Below the pieces are notes generated by a model, which saw only the letters and a program-made list of their open reading frames with translations, was not told the DNA's origin and did not search any database. A DNA stretch of 64,000 nucleotides from Actinomycetota bacterium (GTDB lineage Bacteria > Actinomycetota > Thermoleophilia > Solirubrobacterales > Solirubrobacteraceae): positions 186,001-250,000 of the forward strand of contig JAFDWH010000014.1 of the NCBI GenBank assembly GCA_018268595.1. Reading direction: 5' to 3'. The translations under genes and the position numbers were made by a program. Each line of letters starts with the position of its first letter. Position 1 is the first letter of the stretch. Positions 8,253-15,372 of this stretch are shown piece by piece.

Positions 8253-8841
8253 GCCAGCGCGGCCGGTCGATCTCCAGCAGCTCGCCGAGCGTCGTCCACT
8301 GTCTGCCGCCGAGGCGCGCGAGCGGGCGCAGCAGCTCGGCCGCCGGCCGCCCGTCGCGCATCGCCGTCTGCGCGATCGCGACGTGCACCACGCGGCCGAA
8401 CACGACGGTCGAGTCCCCGAACGACAGCGTCTCGTGCAGCACGCACTCGATCGCCACCGGCGCGTCGCGCACGCGCGGTGGCGCGACCCGCAGGCTCGGC
8501 TCGCGCGCGATCCCGACATGGTCGAACTCGCTGACGTGCGGCGGGGCGTTGACGCTCGTCGCGTTGACCGCCTCGAACAGCGGCTCGGGCGTGAAGTTGA
8601 CGACGAACTCGCCCGTCGCCTCGACGTTGCGCAGCGAGTCCTTGCGGCCGACGGAGGTGAACTGCACGATCGGCGGGGCGGTGCACGCGACCGTGAAGAA
8701 CGAGTGCGGCGCGAGGTTGTCGACCCCCTCCGCCGAGCGCGACGAGACCCACGCGATCGGCCGCGGGATCACGACGCGGTTCAGCAGCCGGTAGAACGCG
8801 AGCGGGTCGGTCCGCTCGGGATCGAAGTCCACGCGCGCCAC
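8242..8841 (-). CDS. Flavin reductase family protein (FMN-binding split barrel)
   Basis: A flavin-reductase-like protein of 199 residues. Its N-terminal half carries YRLLNRVVIPRPIAWVSSRS, then NLAPHSFFTVACTAPPIVQF and GEFVVNFT, the FMN-binding split-barrel pattern seen in many DIM6/NTAB-type proteins. The catalytic partner is unknown. The frame stays open up to 9081, but that part is arginine-rich and runs antisense to the small gene 8898-9110. The GTG at 8841 (VARVDFDPERTDPLAFY) gives the family-typical N-terminus. It is probably monocistronic; the ychF stop codon overlaps its 3' end. Confidence 0.85.
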   Translation of the reverse strand: MARVDFDPERTDPLAFYRLLNRVVIPRPIAWVSSRSAEGVDNLAPHSFFTVACTAPPIVQFTSVGRKDSLRNVEATGEFVVNFTPEPLFEAVNATSVNAPPHVSEFDHVGIAREPSLRVAPPRVRDAPVAIECVLHETLSFGDSTVVFGRVVHVAIAQTAMRDGRPAAELLRPLARLGGRQWTTLGELLEIDRPRWPTA

Positions 8842-8897
8842 GGCGACGATGATCGCAGGCGCGCTCGCCGTCTCGCGCGCTTGTCGCCTCGCGCGCG

Positions 8898-9110
8898 TCA
8901 GTCGCGAGCCCGCGCTGCCGCTTCGCGTTCCGCGCGCCGCTGCTCCCGCAGGTATCGCCGATACCACCCCACCGCCGCGATCTTCTCCCGCAGCGTCCGG
9001 CGGGGCGGGATGTCGCTCATCAGCACGCCGTAGTCGTGAGAGACGAATGGGTCCGGAGTCTGCGGGTTGTACAGCCGCCAAATGCGTTCTCTTCGCTCTT
9101 GTTCGTCCAT
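8898..9110 (-). CDS. Small basic hypothetical protein (70 aa)
   Basis: A 70-residue protein of unknown function. It has an acidic/aromatic front (RLYNPQTPDPFVSHDYGVLM), a PPRR turn and a highly charged C-terminal helix rich in Arg, Glu and Ala. GAGG lies seven bases before the ATG at 9110. It starts 13 bases after the stop of the membrane gene 9124-9585, so the two probably form one unit. Base composition here is visibly less GC-rich than in the flanking housekeeping genes. No domain is recognised. Confidence 0.6.
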   Translation of the reverse strand: MDEQERRERIWRLYNPQTPDPFVSHDYGVLMSDIPPRRTLREKIAAVGWYRRYLREQRRAEREAAARARD

Positions 9111-9123
9111 CGCGATCCTCCGG

Positions 9124-9585
9124 TTAGACGGTGACTGTCGCTGCGATCAGCGTCAACAGCATCTGAATGGCAAGAAGGCAGGCACCGATGCGAAAGCTGC
9201 TCGACATCTGCTCGAGCCGTCGCGCATTGACGCGGTGATACCTCGCGATTCGCGCGATGAGGTCTGCGCTGAGCGCCGTGCCGTCGGGTTCGCCGCTCGC
9301 AAGGTGCGACGCGAGCAGCGTCTGCGGGTCGGTGCTGAAGGCTCGGTCTCCATGCGGCCAGATCACCGCAAGCACACACAGGCTCAGGAGCACAAAGCAC
9401 AGGACGGCGAGCCACGCCAGTGGCCGCACCGCGCCGACCGACTCACGTCCGAACGAGACAGCGATCGAAGCTGCGGCGAGCAGCATCCCAGAGCGGCTCT
9501 GGAGCTCCGACGCCACCGCCCGCTGCTGCTCCAGCGCCCGCACTGCCTCGCGGTATGCCAGCTCGTACGCGTCCTCGATCGCCAC
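9124..9585 (-). CDS. Three-helix membrane protein of unknown function (153 aa)
   Basis: An N-terminal amphipathic helix (about 1-30) is followed by two close hydrophobic segments (about 32-47 and 55-75), a soluble stretch of about 55 residues and a last membrane helix at 131-152. This layout resembles small actinobacterial hypothetical proteins and, loosely, the SLATT/effector-type membrane proteins found next to nucleotide-signal or toxin genes; no homology can be shown here. It leads a two-gene unit with the small protein at 8898-9110. The lower GC suggests transfer. Confidence 0.65.
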   Translation of the reverse strand: MAIEDAYELAYREAVRALEQQRAVASELQSRSGMLLAAASIAVSFGRESVGAVRPLAWLAVLCFVLLSLCVLAVIWPHGDRAFSTDPQTLLASHLASGEPDGTALSADLIARIARYHRVNARRLEQMSSSFRIGACLLAIQMLLTLIAATVTV

Positions 9586-9644
9586 CGGCCGACGGTATGG
9601 CTGCGCATCGCGACGGCGCTACCGGCGTCTGTGACGAATCGGCG

Positions 9645-10514
9645 TCAGAGGCGCGACGGGTCGCCGGCGCCGCGCAGGCGCGCCGCGAGTCTGAGCATCC
9701 CGAGCTGCTCGGCGGCGTTGGCGCCGGCGTCGAGGTCGGTCGCGCGGTCGGCGGGGCGGACGACCTCCACCCGCTGGAGCGTGGCGATCGCCAGGAAGTC
9801 GCGCAGCTCGCCGGCCTGGTCACGCAGCGCGCCCTGCACGCGCGGCGTCTCGCCGATCGGTCTCGCGAGCGCGGCCTCGAGCGAGCCGTGCCGCGCCAGC
9901 AGGTCGGCCGCCGTCTTCTCGCCGATCCCTCTCGCGCCCGGCAGCCCGTCCGACGGATCGCCGCGCAGCGCGATGAAGTCGGGCACCAGCTCCGGCGGAA
10001 CGCCGTAGCGCTTGCGCACCTCCGCGGGACCCATCTCCTCGAACCCTCTGACGCCCGTCTTCAGGTACAGGACCGTCACCGCCGGCGCGGCGCACTGGAA
10101 CATGTCGCGGTCGCCGGTCATCAGCAGCGCCGAGCCGCCCGCCTCGACCTCCGTCAGCGCGAACGAGTGCAGCAGGTCGTCGGCCTCCAGCTCCTCCGTC
10201 GCCGCGAGCGTCCAGCCGAGCGCTTCGAACAGCACCGGGGAGTGCGCGATCTGCCACGCGAGCCCCTCCGGCACCGGCGGGCGGTCGGCGTGGTAGCCGG
10301 CGTACAGCTCGATCCGGTAGCGGGCCGCCTCCGCGCCCGAGCAGATCACGACCGCGCGCGGCGCACGGTCGGCCACCACGCGCAGGATCGCGTTCGTCGC
10401 CCCGAGCAGCGCGTTCACCGGCCGCCCGTCCGCATCGGTGATCGAGTCCGGCAGCGCGAACCACGCGCGGTAGAGCAACGAGGGCGCATCCACGACGAGA
10501 AGCGGCGCTGGCAT
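9645..10514 (-). CDS. 5'-3' exonuclease/flap endonuclease (Pol I N-domain-like)
   Basis: A 289-residue stand-alone homologue of the 5'-nuclease domain of DNA polymerase I, expected to remove 5' flaps or RNA primers. Acidic metal-binding motifs are visible: LLVVDAPSLLYRAWFALP, ELEADDLLHSFA, LLMTGDRDMFQ and ALRGDPSDGLPGARGIGEKTA (the H3TH region, DNA-binding). The N-terminus is complete. No polymerase domain follows. The ATG at 10514 has TAGGCT seven bases upstream and shares a 26-base intergenic region with the divergent MaoC gene. Confidence 0.92.
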   Translation of the reverse strand: MPAPLLVVDAPSLLYRAWFALPDSITDADGRPVNALLGATNAILRVVADRAPRAVVICSGAEAARYRIELYAGYHADRPPVPEGLAWQIAHSPVLFEALGWTLAATEELEADDLLHSFALTEVEAGGSALLMTGDRDMFQCAAPAVTVLYLKTGVRGFEEMGPAEVRKRYGVPPELVPDFIALRGDPSDGLPGARGIGEKTAADLLARHGSLEAALARPIGETPRVQGALRDQAGELRDFLAIATLQRVEVVRPADRATDLDAGANAAEQLGMLRLAARLRGAGDPSRL

Positions 10515-10540
10515 CGCCGGCAGCCTAGTACGGTCGCCGC
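10515..10540. promoter_or_regulatory. 26-base divergent promoter region, both genes leaderless
   Basis: TAGGCT (minus strand, 10522-10527) lies seven bases before the exonuclease ATG, and TACGGT (plus strand, 10529-10534) lies six bases before the MaoC ATG. The two -10-like elements almost touch, and no Shine-Dalgarno sequence fits in the space. Confidence 0.55.
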
Positions 10541-10996
10541 ATGATCACGCTCAACGGCATCGACGACATCAAGGCGCGCATCGGCGAGGAGCTGGGCGTC
10601 AGCGAGTGGCACCTCGTCACGCAGGAGGACATCGACGCGTTCGCCGACGTGACAGGCGACCACCAGTGGATCCACGTCGACGTCGAGCGAGCGCAGCAGA
10701 CGCCCTTCGGCGGGACGATCGCGCACGGCTACTACACGCTCTCGCTTGCGCCGAAGTTCACGTACGAGCTGTTCTCGGTCGAGGGCTTCGCGTTCGGCAT
10801 CAACTACGGGCTCAACAAGGTGCGCTTCCCCGCGCCGCTGCCGGTCGGCAGCAAGGTGCGCATGCGCGCCGCGATCGCCTCCGTCGAGGACGTACCGGGC
10901 GGCATCCAGATGGCGACCGCGCTGACGTTCGAGCGCGAGGGCGGCGAGAAGCCGGTCTGCGTCGCCGAGACGCTCGTGCGCCTCTACACCGGCTGA
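10541..10996 (+). CDS. MaoC-family (NodN-like) enoyl-CoA hydratase/dehydratase
   Basis: A single hot-dog-fold MaoC protein of 151 residues. The motif ADVTGDHQWIHVDVERA carries the Asp and His of the hydratase 2 active site, followed by FGGTIAHGYYTLSLAPK (substrate pocket and dimer helix) and a NYGLNKVRFPAPLPVGSKVR strand pair. Such proteins hydrate trans-2-enoyl-CoA thioesters in fatty-acid or polyketide metabolism; the chain-length preference is unknown. No cotranscribed partner is evident. Confidence 0.9.
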   Translation: MITLNGIDDIKARIGEELGVSEWHLVTQEDIDAFADVTGDHQWIHVDVERAQQTPFGGTIAHGYYTLSLAPKFTYELFSVEGFAFGINYGLNKVRFPAPLPVGSKVRMRAAIASVEDVPGGIQMATALTFEREGGEKPVCVAETLVRLYTG

Positions 10997-11083
10997 CCGC
11001 CCGCTCCGCGTTCGACGGCTGACCGCGCCGCCGGCGAGCGTCAGCTCGCCGGGCGGCCGGGGACGCCGCCCGCGACGCCGCCG

Positions 11084-12244
11084 ATGCGCAAGGGGATCTC
11101 GCTGATCGGGGACGTGAACCGCTACGACGACGCGCTCGGCGTGCGCCCGTACCTGCTCGCCGGGACGCACCCGACGACGTTCGTCTCGCTGTGGCTGAGC
11201 TGGCCGACCGTCCAGCCGCTCGCACCCGAGCCGTTCACGCGCGAGCAGGCGGCCGCCGACCTCGGCGACCCGGCCGGGCCGGCCGCGGCCGTCTTCGCGG
11301 CGCTCGACGCGCAGATCGCGCGTGCGAAAGCCGACGGCCTCGAGGTCGCGCTGACGCTGTGCCAGGCGTTCCCGGACTGGACGCACGCGCCCGGCACCGT
11401 CCCGCCGGCGCCGCTGCCGCCCGACGCGCAGGTGCCTGCCGACCGCTCCCTCGACGGCCCGTGGGCGTGGCTCGTCGCCTACCTGTGCGAGCGCTACGCG
11501 CGCGGCGGCGCCGGCAACCCGGTCGGCGCGCGCGTCGACCGGCTGCAGCCGATGAACGAGCCGAACCTGACCTGGTGGCCGCAGGCGTCCCCCGCCTACC
11601 CGGGCGGGACGATCGCCGGCGCGGTCGCGGAGCTGGCCCGCAGCGCGGCGACCGTCGCCGCCGCGGTGCCCGGCAGCCCGGGGCTGCTGCTGCCGGCGAC
11701 GTCCGACGTCGTGAGCGCCGCCAGCCCCCACGGCACCCCGTGGGACGCGTTCACCGACGAGCTGCTCGCGCGCCTGCGCGGCTGGCGACCGGGCGTGCCG
11801 GTCGGCTGGGCGCAGCACAACTACGCCGACGTCAAGCTCGGCCCGCTGCCCGACGGCCGCTGGCGCGTCGAGCGGCTGCTCGAGCTGCAGCGCGCGCACG
11901 ACTGGCCCGAGCCGTCCGTGTGGCTGACCGAGGGCGGGTACCAGTTCGGCGTGCGGCGCGACGGCTGGATCGCGCCCGACGTCGAGCGCTGGGTCGTCGA
12001 TCCCGACAGCGCACGCGACGCGGCGCACGCCGATGCGGTCGCCGAGCAGGTCGCCGCAATCGAGCGCAACTGGGCGGCGATGGCGACGCTGCCGGTTCGC
12101 CTGTGGACGCAGTACCAGGTCAACGACCGCGACGTGCGCTTCCAGTCGAGCCTGCGCGGTCCGGTGCGCGAGACGCCGGCGGGCCGCCTTCCGAACGACC
12201 CGCCGTATCCCGCGTACGAGCTGTGGCCGACGCTGTCGGCCTGA
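11084..12244 (+). CDS. Clan GH-A-like glycoside hydrolase (TIM barrel), cytosolic
   Basis: A 386-residue protein that looks like a retaining (beta/alpha)8 glycoside hydrolase. QPMNEPNLTWWP places a probable acid/base Glu at residue 159 and SVWLTEGGYQFG a probable nucleophile Glu at 283; this spacing fits clan GH-A (GH5/GH39-like). Other barrel-lining motifs are FVSLWLSWP, WAQHNYADVK and LWTQYQVND. There is no signal peptide, so it would act inside the cell or leave by another route. The glycan substrate is unknown. It is an isolated gene, convergent with fumC. Confidence 0.75.
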   Translation: MRKGISLIGDVNRYDDALGVRPYLLAGTHPTTFVSLWLSWPTVQPLAPEPFTREQAAADLGDPAGPAAAVFAALDAQIARAKADGLEVALTLCQAFPDWTHAPGTVPPAPLPPDAQVPADRSLDGPWAWLVAYLCERYARGGAGNPVGARVDRLQPMNEPNLTWWPQASPAYPGGTIAGAVAELARSAATVAAAVPGSPGLLLPATSDVVSAASPHGTPWDAFTDELLARLRGWRPGVPVGWAQHNYADVKLGPLPDGRWRVERLLELQRAHDWPEPSVWLTEGGYQFGVRRDGWIAPDVERWVVDPDSARDAAHADAVAEQVAAIERNWAAMATLPVRLWTQYQVNDRDVRFQSSLRGPVRETPAGRLPNDPPYPAYELWPTLSA

Positions 12245-12292
12245 CGCGGCTTTCGCCCTCCGGTCACCGCAAGCGGCGACCCGTGGGCAACG

Positions 12293-13618
12293 TCACCCGC
12301 CCCGCGCGATTCTGCGCAGGTCGAGCGCCTCGGCCAGCACCGACTCCTCGACGCCCGCCTCGAGCGCGACCTCGCGCAGCGTGCGACCGGAGGCGGTCGC
12401 CTCCTTGACGATCTCGGTCGCCTTGTCGTAGCCGATGAACGGGTTCAAGGCCGTCGCGACCGCGAGCGTGGACTCGGCCGAGCGCTCGCAGCCGGCGAGG
12501 TTCGCCTCGATCCCGTCGACGCACTTCTCCGCGAACAGGCGCGAGGTCGAGGCGAGCAGGCGGACCGACTGCAGCAGGTTGCGCGCGATCAGCGGGATGC
12601 GCACGTTCAGCTCGAACTGGCCCTGCAGGCCGCCGACCGTGATCGCGGCGTCGTTGCCGATCACCTGCGCGCTCACCTGCAGCACGACCTCGGGGATCAC
12701 CGGGTTGACCTTCCCGGGCATGATCGAGGAGCCCTTTTGCAGCTCGGGCAGGAACAGCTCGCCGATGCCGGCGCGCGGGCCCGATCCCATCAGCGCGAGG
12801 TCGTTCGCGATCTTCGTCAGCGAGACGGCGATCACCTTGAGCGCGCCCGACAGCTCGACGAGCGCGTCGCGGTTCGCCTGCGCCTCGAACGGGTCCTCCG
12901 GCGGCGAGATCGCAAGGCCGCTGGCCTCGCTCAGCTTCGCCCGCACGCGCGCCGCGAACTCGGGATGCGTGTTGAGGCCGGTCCCGGTCGCGGTGCCGCC
13001 GAGCGGGATCTGCGCGACCTGCGGCAGCGCGCCCTGCACGCGCCGCTGGGCGAGGCGGAGCTGCGCGGCGTAGCCGGCGAACTCCTGCCCGAGCGTGACC
13101 GGCACCGCGTCCATCAGGTGCGTGCGACCCGACTTGACGACGTCCTCGAACGCCGCCGCCTTCGCCGCGAACGACGCCTCCAGCTGCGCGAGCGCCGGCA
13201 GCAGGTCGTTCGTCGCCTCGTCCAGCGCGGCGAGGTGCACGGCGCTGGGGAAGACGTCGTTCGACGACTGGCCCATGTTGACGTGATCGTTCGCGTGCGT
13301 GCCCTCGCCGGCCAGCGCCGCGATCACCTCGTTCGCGTTCATGTTCGAGGAGGTGCCCGAGCCGGTCTGGAAGACGTCGACCGGGAACTGGTCGTCGTGC
13401 TCGCCGGCCGCGATCGCGTCCCCGGCCGCGCCGATCCGCTCCGCGAGCGCGCCGTCGAGCAGCCCCAGCTCGCCGTTCACGCGCGCCGCGGCGCCCTTGA
13501 TGCGACCGAGCCAGCGCACGACCGGCACCGGCACGCGCTCGCCCGACACCGGGAAGTTCGCGACCGCCTTGGTCGTCTCACCGCCCCACAGCTGCTGCTC
13601 CGTCTCCTGCACGCCCAT
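12293..13618 (-). CDS. fumC: Class II fumarate hydratase FumC
   Basis: A 441-residue iron-independent fumarase of the TCA cycle that interconverts fumarate and malate as a homotetramer. It shows SSNMNANEV, the THANDHVNMGQSSNDVFPSA block (split here), KSGRTHLMDAVPVTLGQEF and the superfamily signature GSSIMPGKVNP. The length is slightly short of the E. coli enzyme but complete. The start is an ATG at 13618. It is the promoter-distal member of a minus-strand run with the hydrolase and lipoprotein upstream, though a link is not obvious. Confidence 0.96.
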   Translation of the reverse strand: MGVQETEQQLWGGETTKAVANFPVSGERVPVPVVRWLGRIKGAAARVNGELGLLDGALAERIGAAGDAIAAGEHDDQFPVDVFQTGSGTSSNMNANEVIAALAGEGTHANDHVNMGQSSNDVFPSAVHLAALDEATNDLLPALAQLEASFAAKAAAFEDVVKSGRTHLMDAVPVTLGQEFAGYAAQLRLAQRRVQGALPQVAQIPLGGTATGTGLNTHPEFAARVRAKLSEASGLAISPPEDPFEAQANRDALVELSGALKVIAVSLTKIANDLALMGSGPRAGIGELFLPELQKGSSIMPGKVNPVIPEVVLQVSAQVIGNDAAITVGGLQGQFELNVRIPLIARNLLQSVRLLASTSRLFAEKCVDGIEANLAGCERSAESTLAVATALNPFIGYDKATEIVKEATASGRTLREVALEAGVEESVLAEALDLRRIARGG

Positions 13619-13646
13619 GTCACACCGCCTGTTTCAGCTCAGAGGT

Positions 13647-14507
13647 TCACCCACAGAAGGAAATCAGCTCTCGGGCGAGGCCGACGGGGTCGTCGTAGGC
13701 GAGCAGGAAGCCGGTGCGGTCGAGCGTGCGCAGCTGCCCGTCCGGCAGCAGGTCGAGCGCTTGGCGCGCCGCTGCGATCGGATACAGCGGATCCTCGTCG
13801 GCCCACAGCAGCAGCGTCGGCACGCTCACCCGCCCGTACGCGTCGAACAGCTCGCGCCACGGCTCGCTCGGCCAGCGGCGCGCGAATCTGGCCCACGAGC
13901 GGGCGCGAGCGCGATTTCCGGGCAGGTCGGCGAGCGCGTGGCGCACGAGGTCGCGCGCGGCCGGGTTGCGCTGCGCGGAGAGCTTCTCGCCGAGCGACGG
14001 GCGGAACACCAGCGGGGCGGCGCGCGCGAGCAGGCGGTCGAGCCCCGGCACGACGGCGGCCATCGCGGTGCCGCGCCACGCGGCCAGCCCGGCGCGACGC
14101 TCGGCGCGGCGGTGCAGCCGGTTCGGCATCAGCACGAGCCGGCGCGGGGTCAGGTGCCCGTCGAGCACGGCGCGCAGCAGCAGCTCCGCGCCGATGTCGT
14201 GCCCGCCGACGAGCGGCCGCGGACCGAGCACCTCCGCGCAGAAGCCGGCGACGACCTCGGCGAGCCACTCCGGCGTGTAGGGATGGCGGGGGCGGTCCTC
14301 GCTGTCGCCGTGCAGCGGCAGGTCCGGCAGCACCACGCGGAAGCGCCGCGAGAGCGGCTCGACGACCGGCTCCCACTCGCGGTGCGAGAGGCCGAGCGAG
14401 TGCAGCAGCGCCAGTCCGGGACCGGCGCCCGCCTCGCGGTAGGCGATGCGCGCGCCGTCTCCGTGGTGATAGAGCCGCAGCCGCATCCGCGCGAGATTCT
14501 CACCCAT
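13647..14507 (-). CDS. Alpha/beta hydrolase with Asp at the nucleophile elbow and no obvious catalytic His
   Basis: A 286-residue alpha/beta-hydrolase-fold protein. The nucleophile elbow reads GGHDIGAEL, putting an Asp where lipases have Ser, as in haloalkane dehalogenases and epoxide hydrolases. The acid-like segment LLWADEDPLYP is present. At the usual C-terminal histidine position the sequence is LDRTGFLLAYDDP, so the catalytic His appears to be Phe or missing. The oxyanion region is LLHSLGLSHREW rather than HG-x-P. It may be a specialised or inactive enzyme. Its start lies 8 bases inside the upstream lipoprotein gene, so the two are cotranscribed. Confidence 0.8.
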   Translation of the reverse strand: MGENLARMRLRLYHHGDGARIAYREAGAGPGLALLHSLGLSHREWEPVVEPLSRRFRVVLPDLPLHGDSEDRPRHPYTPEWLAEVVAGFCAEVLGPRPLVGGHDIGAELLLRAVLDGHLTPRRLVLMPNRLHRRAERRAGLAAWRGTAMAAVVPGLDRLLARAAPLVFRPSLGEKLSAQRNPAARDLVRHALADLPGNRARARSWARFARRWPSEPWRELFDAYGRVSVPTLLLWADEDPLYPIAAARQALDLLPDGQLRTLDRTGFLLAYDDPVGLARELISFCG

Positions 14508-14943
14508 GCCCGCGGCCGGCTGCGCGGCCTCGCAGCAGCAGCGCCCGCCGCGGGCCGCCGTCGGGCGGGGCGGCGCCCGCGATGCGGTTCGCCAGCTCGC
14601 CCTGCAGGCCGGCCGCCTGCGCCGACCCGCGCGCGGTCGCGCCGATCAGGAAGCCGAGTTGCAGCGCGGCGGCGTCGCTCGCGTGCATGCGTCTGGCGAG
14701 CCGGTCGGCCGCCTGTGTGAGCGTCGCCCCGAGCGCCTGCAGCCGGACGTCGTCGACTGTCCGCCGCACGCATTGCGACAGCGGCGTGCCGTCGCCCAGC
14801 GTCACGTGTCCGGGGGCGCTCCTCAGCGCTTGCAGCACGTCGGCCGGCTGTGCTTGGATGCACGCCTGCGCAGGCGGCCTGCGGCTGCCGCAGCCGCAGA
14901 GGGCGAGCAGCGCGAGCAGGCACGCGACGCCGATCCGTCCCAC
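14500..14943 (-). CDS. Putative small lipoprotein
   Basis: With the GTG at 14943 as start, the 147-residue product begins with a positively charged residue, a hydrophobic run and a lipobox-like LCGC (VGRIGVACLLALLALCGC), so it should be a lipid-anchored extracytoplasmic protein. The remainder has two further cysteines (C27 and C58 by my count, in QACIQ and SQCVR) and a helical C-terminus, with no recognised domain. The frame remains open up to 15219, but that part runs antisense to the BldC-like gene and lacks a signal. The gene overlaps the next hydrolase start by 8 bases. Confidence 0.65.
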   Translation of the reverse strand: MGRIGVACLLALLALCGCGSRRPPAQACIQAQPADVLQALRSAPGHVTLGDGTPLSQCVRRTVDDVRLQALGATLTQAADRLARRMHASDAAALQLGFLIGATARGSAQAAGLQGELANRIAGAAPPDGGPRRALLLRGRAAGRGHG

Positions 14944-14988
14944 GGATCCATCCTTCCAGTCCGCGCAGCTTTCGTCACGTTCCGGCGA

Positions 14989-15008
14989 GGAGGTTGTGCA
15001 AAACCTCC
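14989..15008. promoter_or_regulatory. Inverted repeat GGAGGTT-N6-AACCTCC upstream of BldC-like gene
   Basis: A perfect 7-base palindrome (14989-14995 and 15002-15008) with the spacer GTGCAA. On the minus strand it reads GGAGGTTTTGCACAACCTCC. The 13-mer GGAGGTTTTGCAC recurs at 16889-16901 before the first MerR gene. A shared operator for the regulators of this block is likely, though no factor is proven. Confidence 0.5.
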
Positions 15009-15051
15009 CCCCGACCTTCACAGAAGGGGGCAAACCCTCCCTAATGGGCTC

Positions 15052-15309
15052 ATGCCTTTGCAGATGCACGGGATGAACGCGCGGCCGTTGGGGCTTTCCA
15101 CCTCGCAGGCCGCCCGCGAGCTGGGCGTGTCGCTCGGCACCGTCCGCCGCTGGTCCGACATGGGCTACCTCCAGTCCTACCGGACCCCGGGCGGGCAGCG
15201 CCGCTTCAGCGTCGAGCACATCGAACAGTTCGTGCGCTCCCTCCAGCAGAACAGCTTCGCGGTGCAGCAGGACCGCGAGGACTCGTTCCTGCAGCGCGCC
15301 ACGGGCTGA
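15052..15309 (+). CDS. BldC-like MerR-superfamily HTH protein
   Basis: An 85-residue protein consisting essentially of one winged-helix MerR/excisionase-type domain: LSTSQAARELGVSLGTVRRW (HTH) and GYLQSYRTPGGQRRFSVEH (wing), with a short charged tail. This matches the BldC family of small developmental regulators, which bind head-to-tail direct repeats without an effector domain. The ATG at 15052 is used; an ATG at 15073 (MNARPLG) is possible. It is flanked upstream by a perfect inverted repeat and downstream by a terminator. Confidence 0.82.
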   Translation: MPLQMHGMNARPLGLSTSQAARELGVSLGTVRRWSDMGYLQSYRTPGGQRRFSVEHIEQFVRSLQQNSFAVQQDREDSFLQRATG

Positions 15310-15337
15310 CCCTCCCCCACAACTGCAGCAGACCGCG

Positions 15338-15358
15338 AGCGCGCCCCTGCGGCGCGCT
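15338..15358. terminator. Bidirectional hairpin terminator
   Basis: AGCGCGCC and GGCGCGCT form a perfect 8-base-pair stem around a 5-base loop, between two convergent genes (BldC-like and HD-GYP). It lacks a strong T-tract, as is usual at this GC content. Confidence 0.55.
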
Positions 15359-15372
15359 TCGTCGTGCAGCGG

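Noticed and set aside
8842-9081. N-terminal extension of the flavin reductase
   Set aside because: Arginine-rich and antisense to the small gene at 8898-9110; the conserved domain starts at the GTG at 8841.
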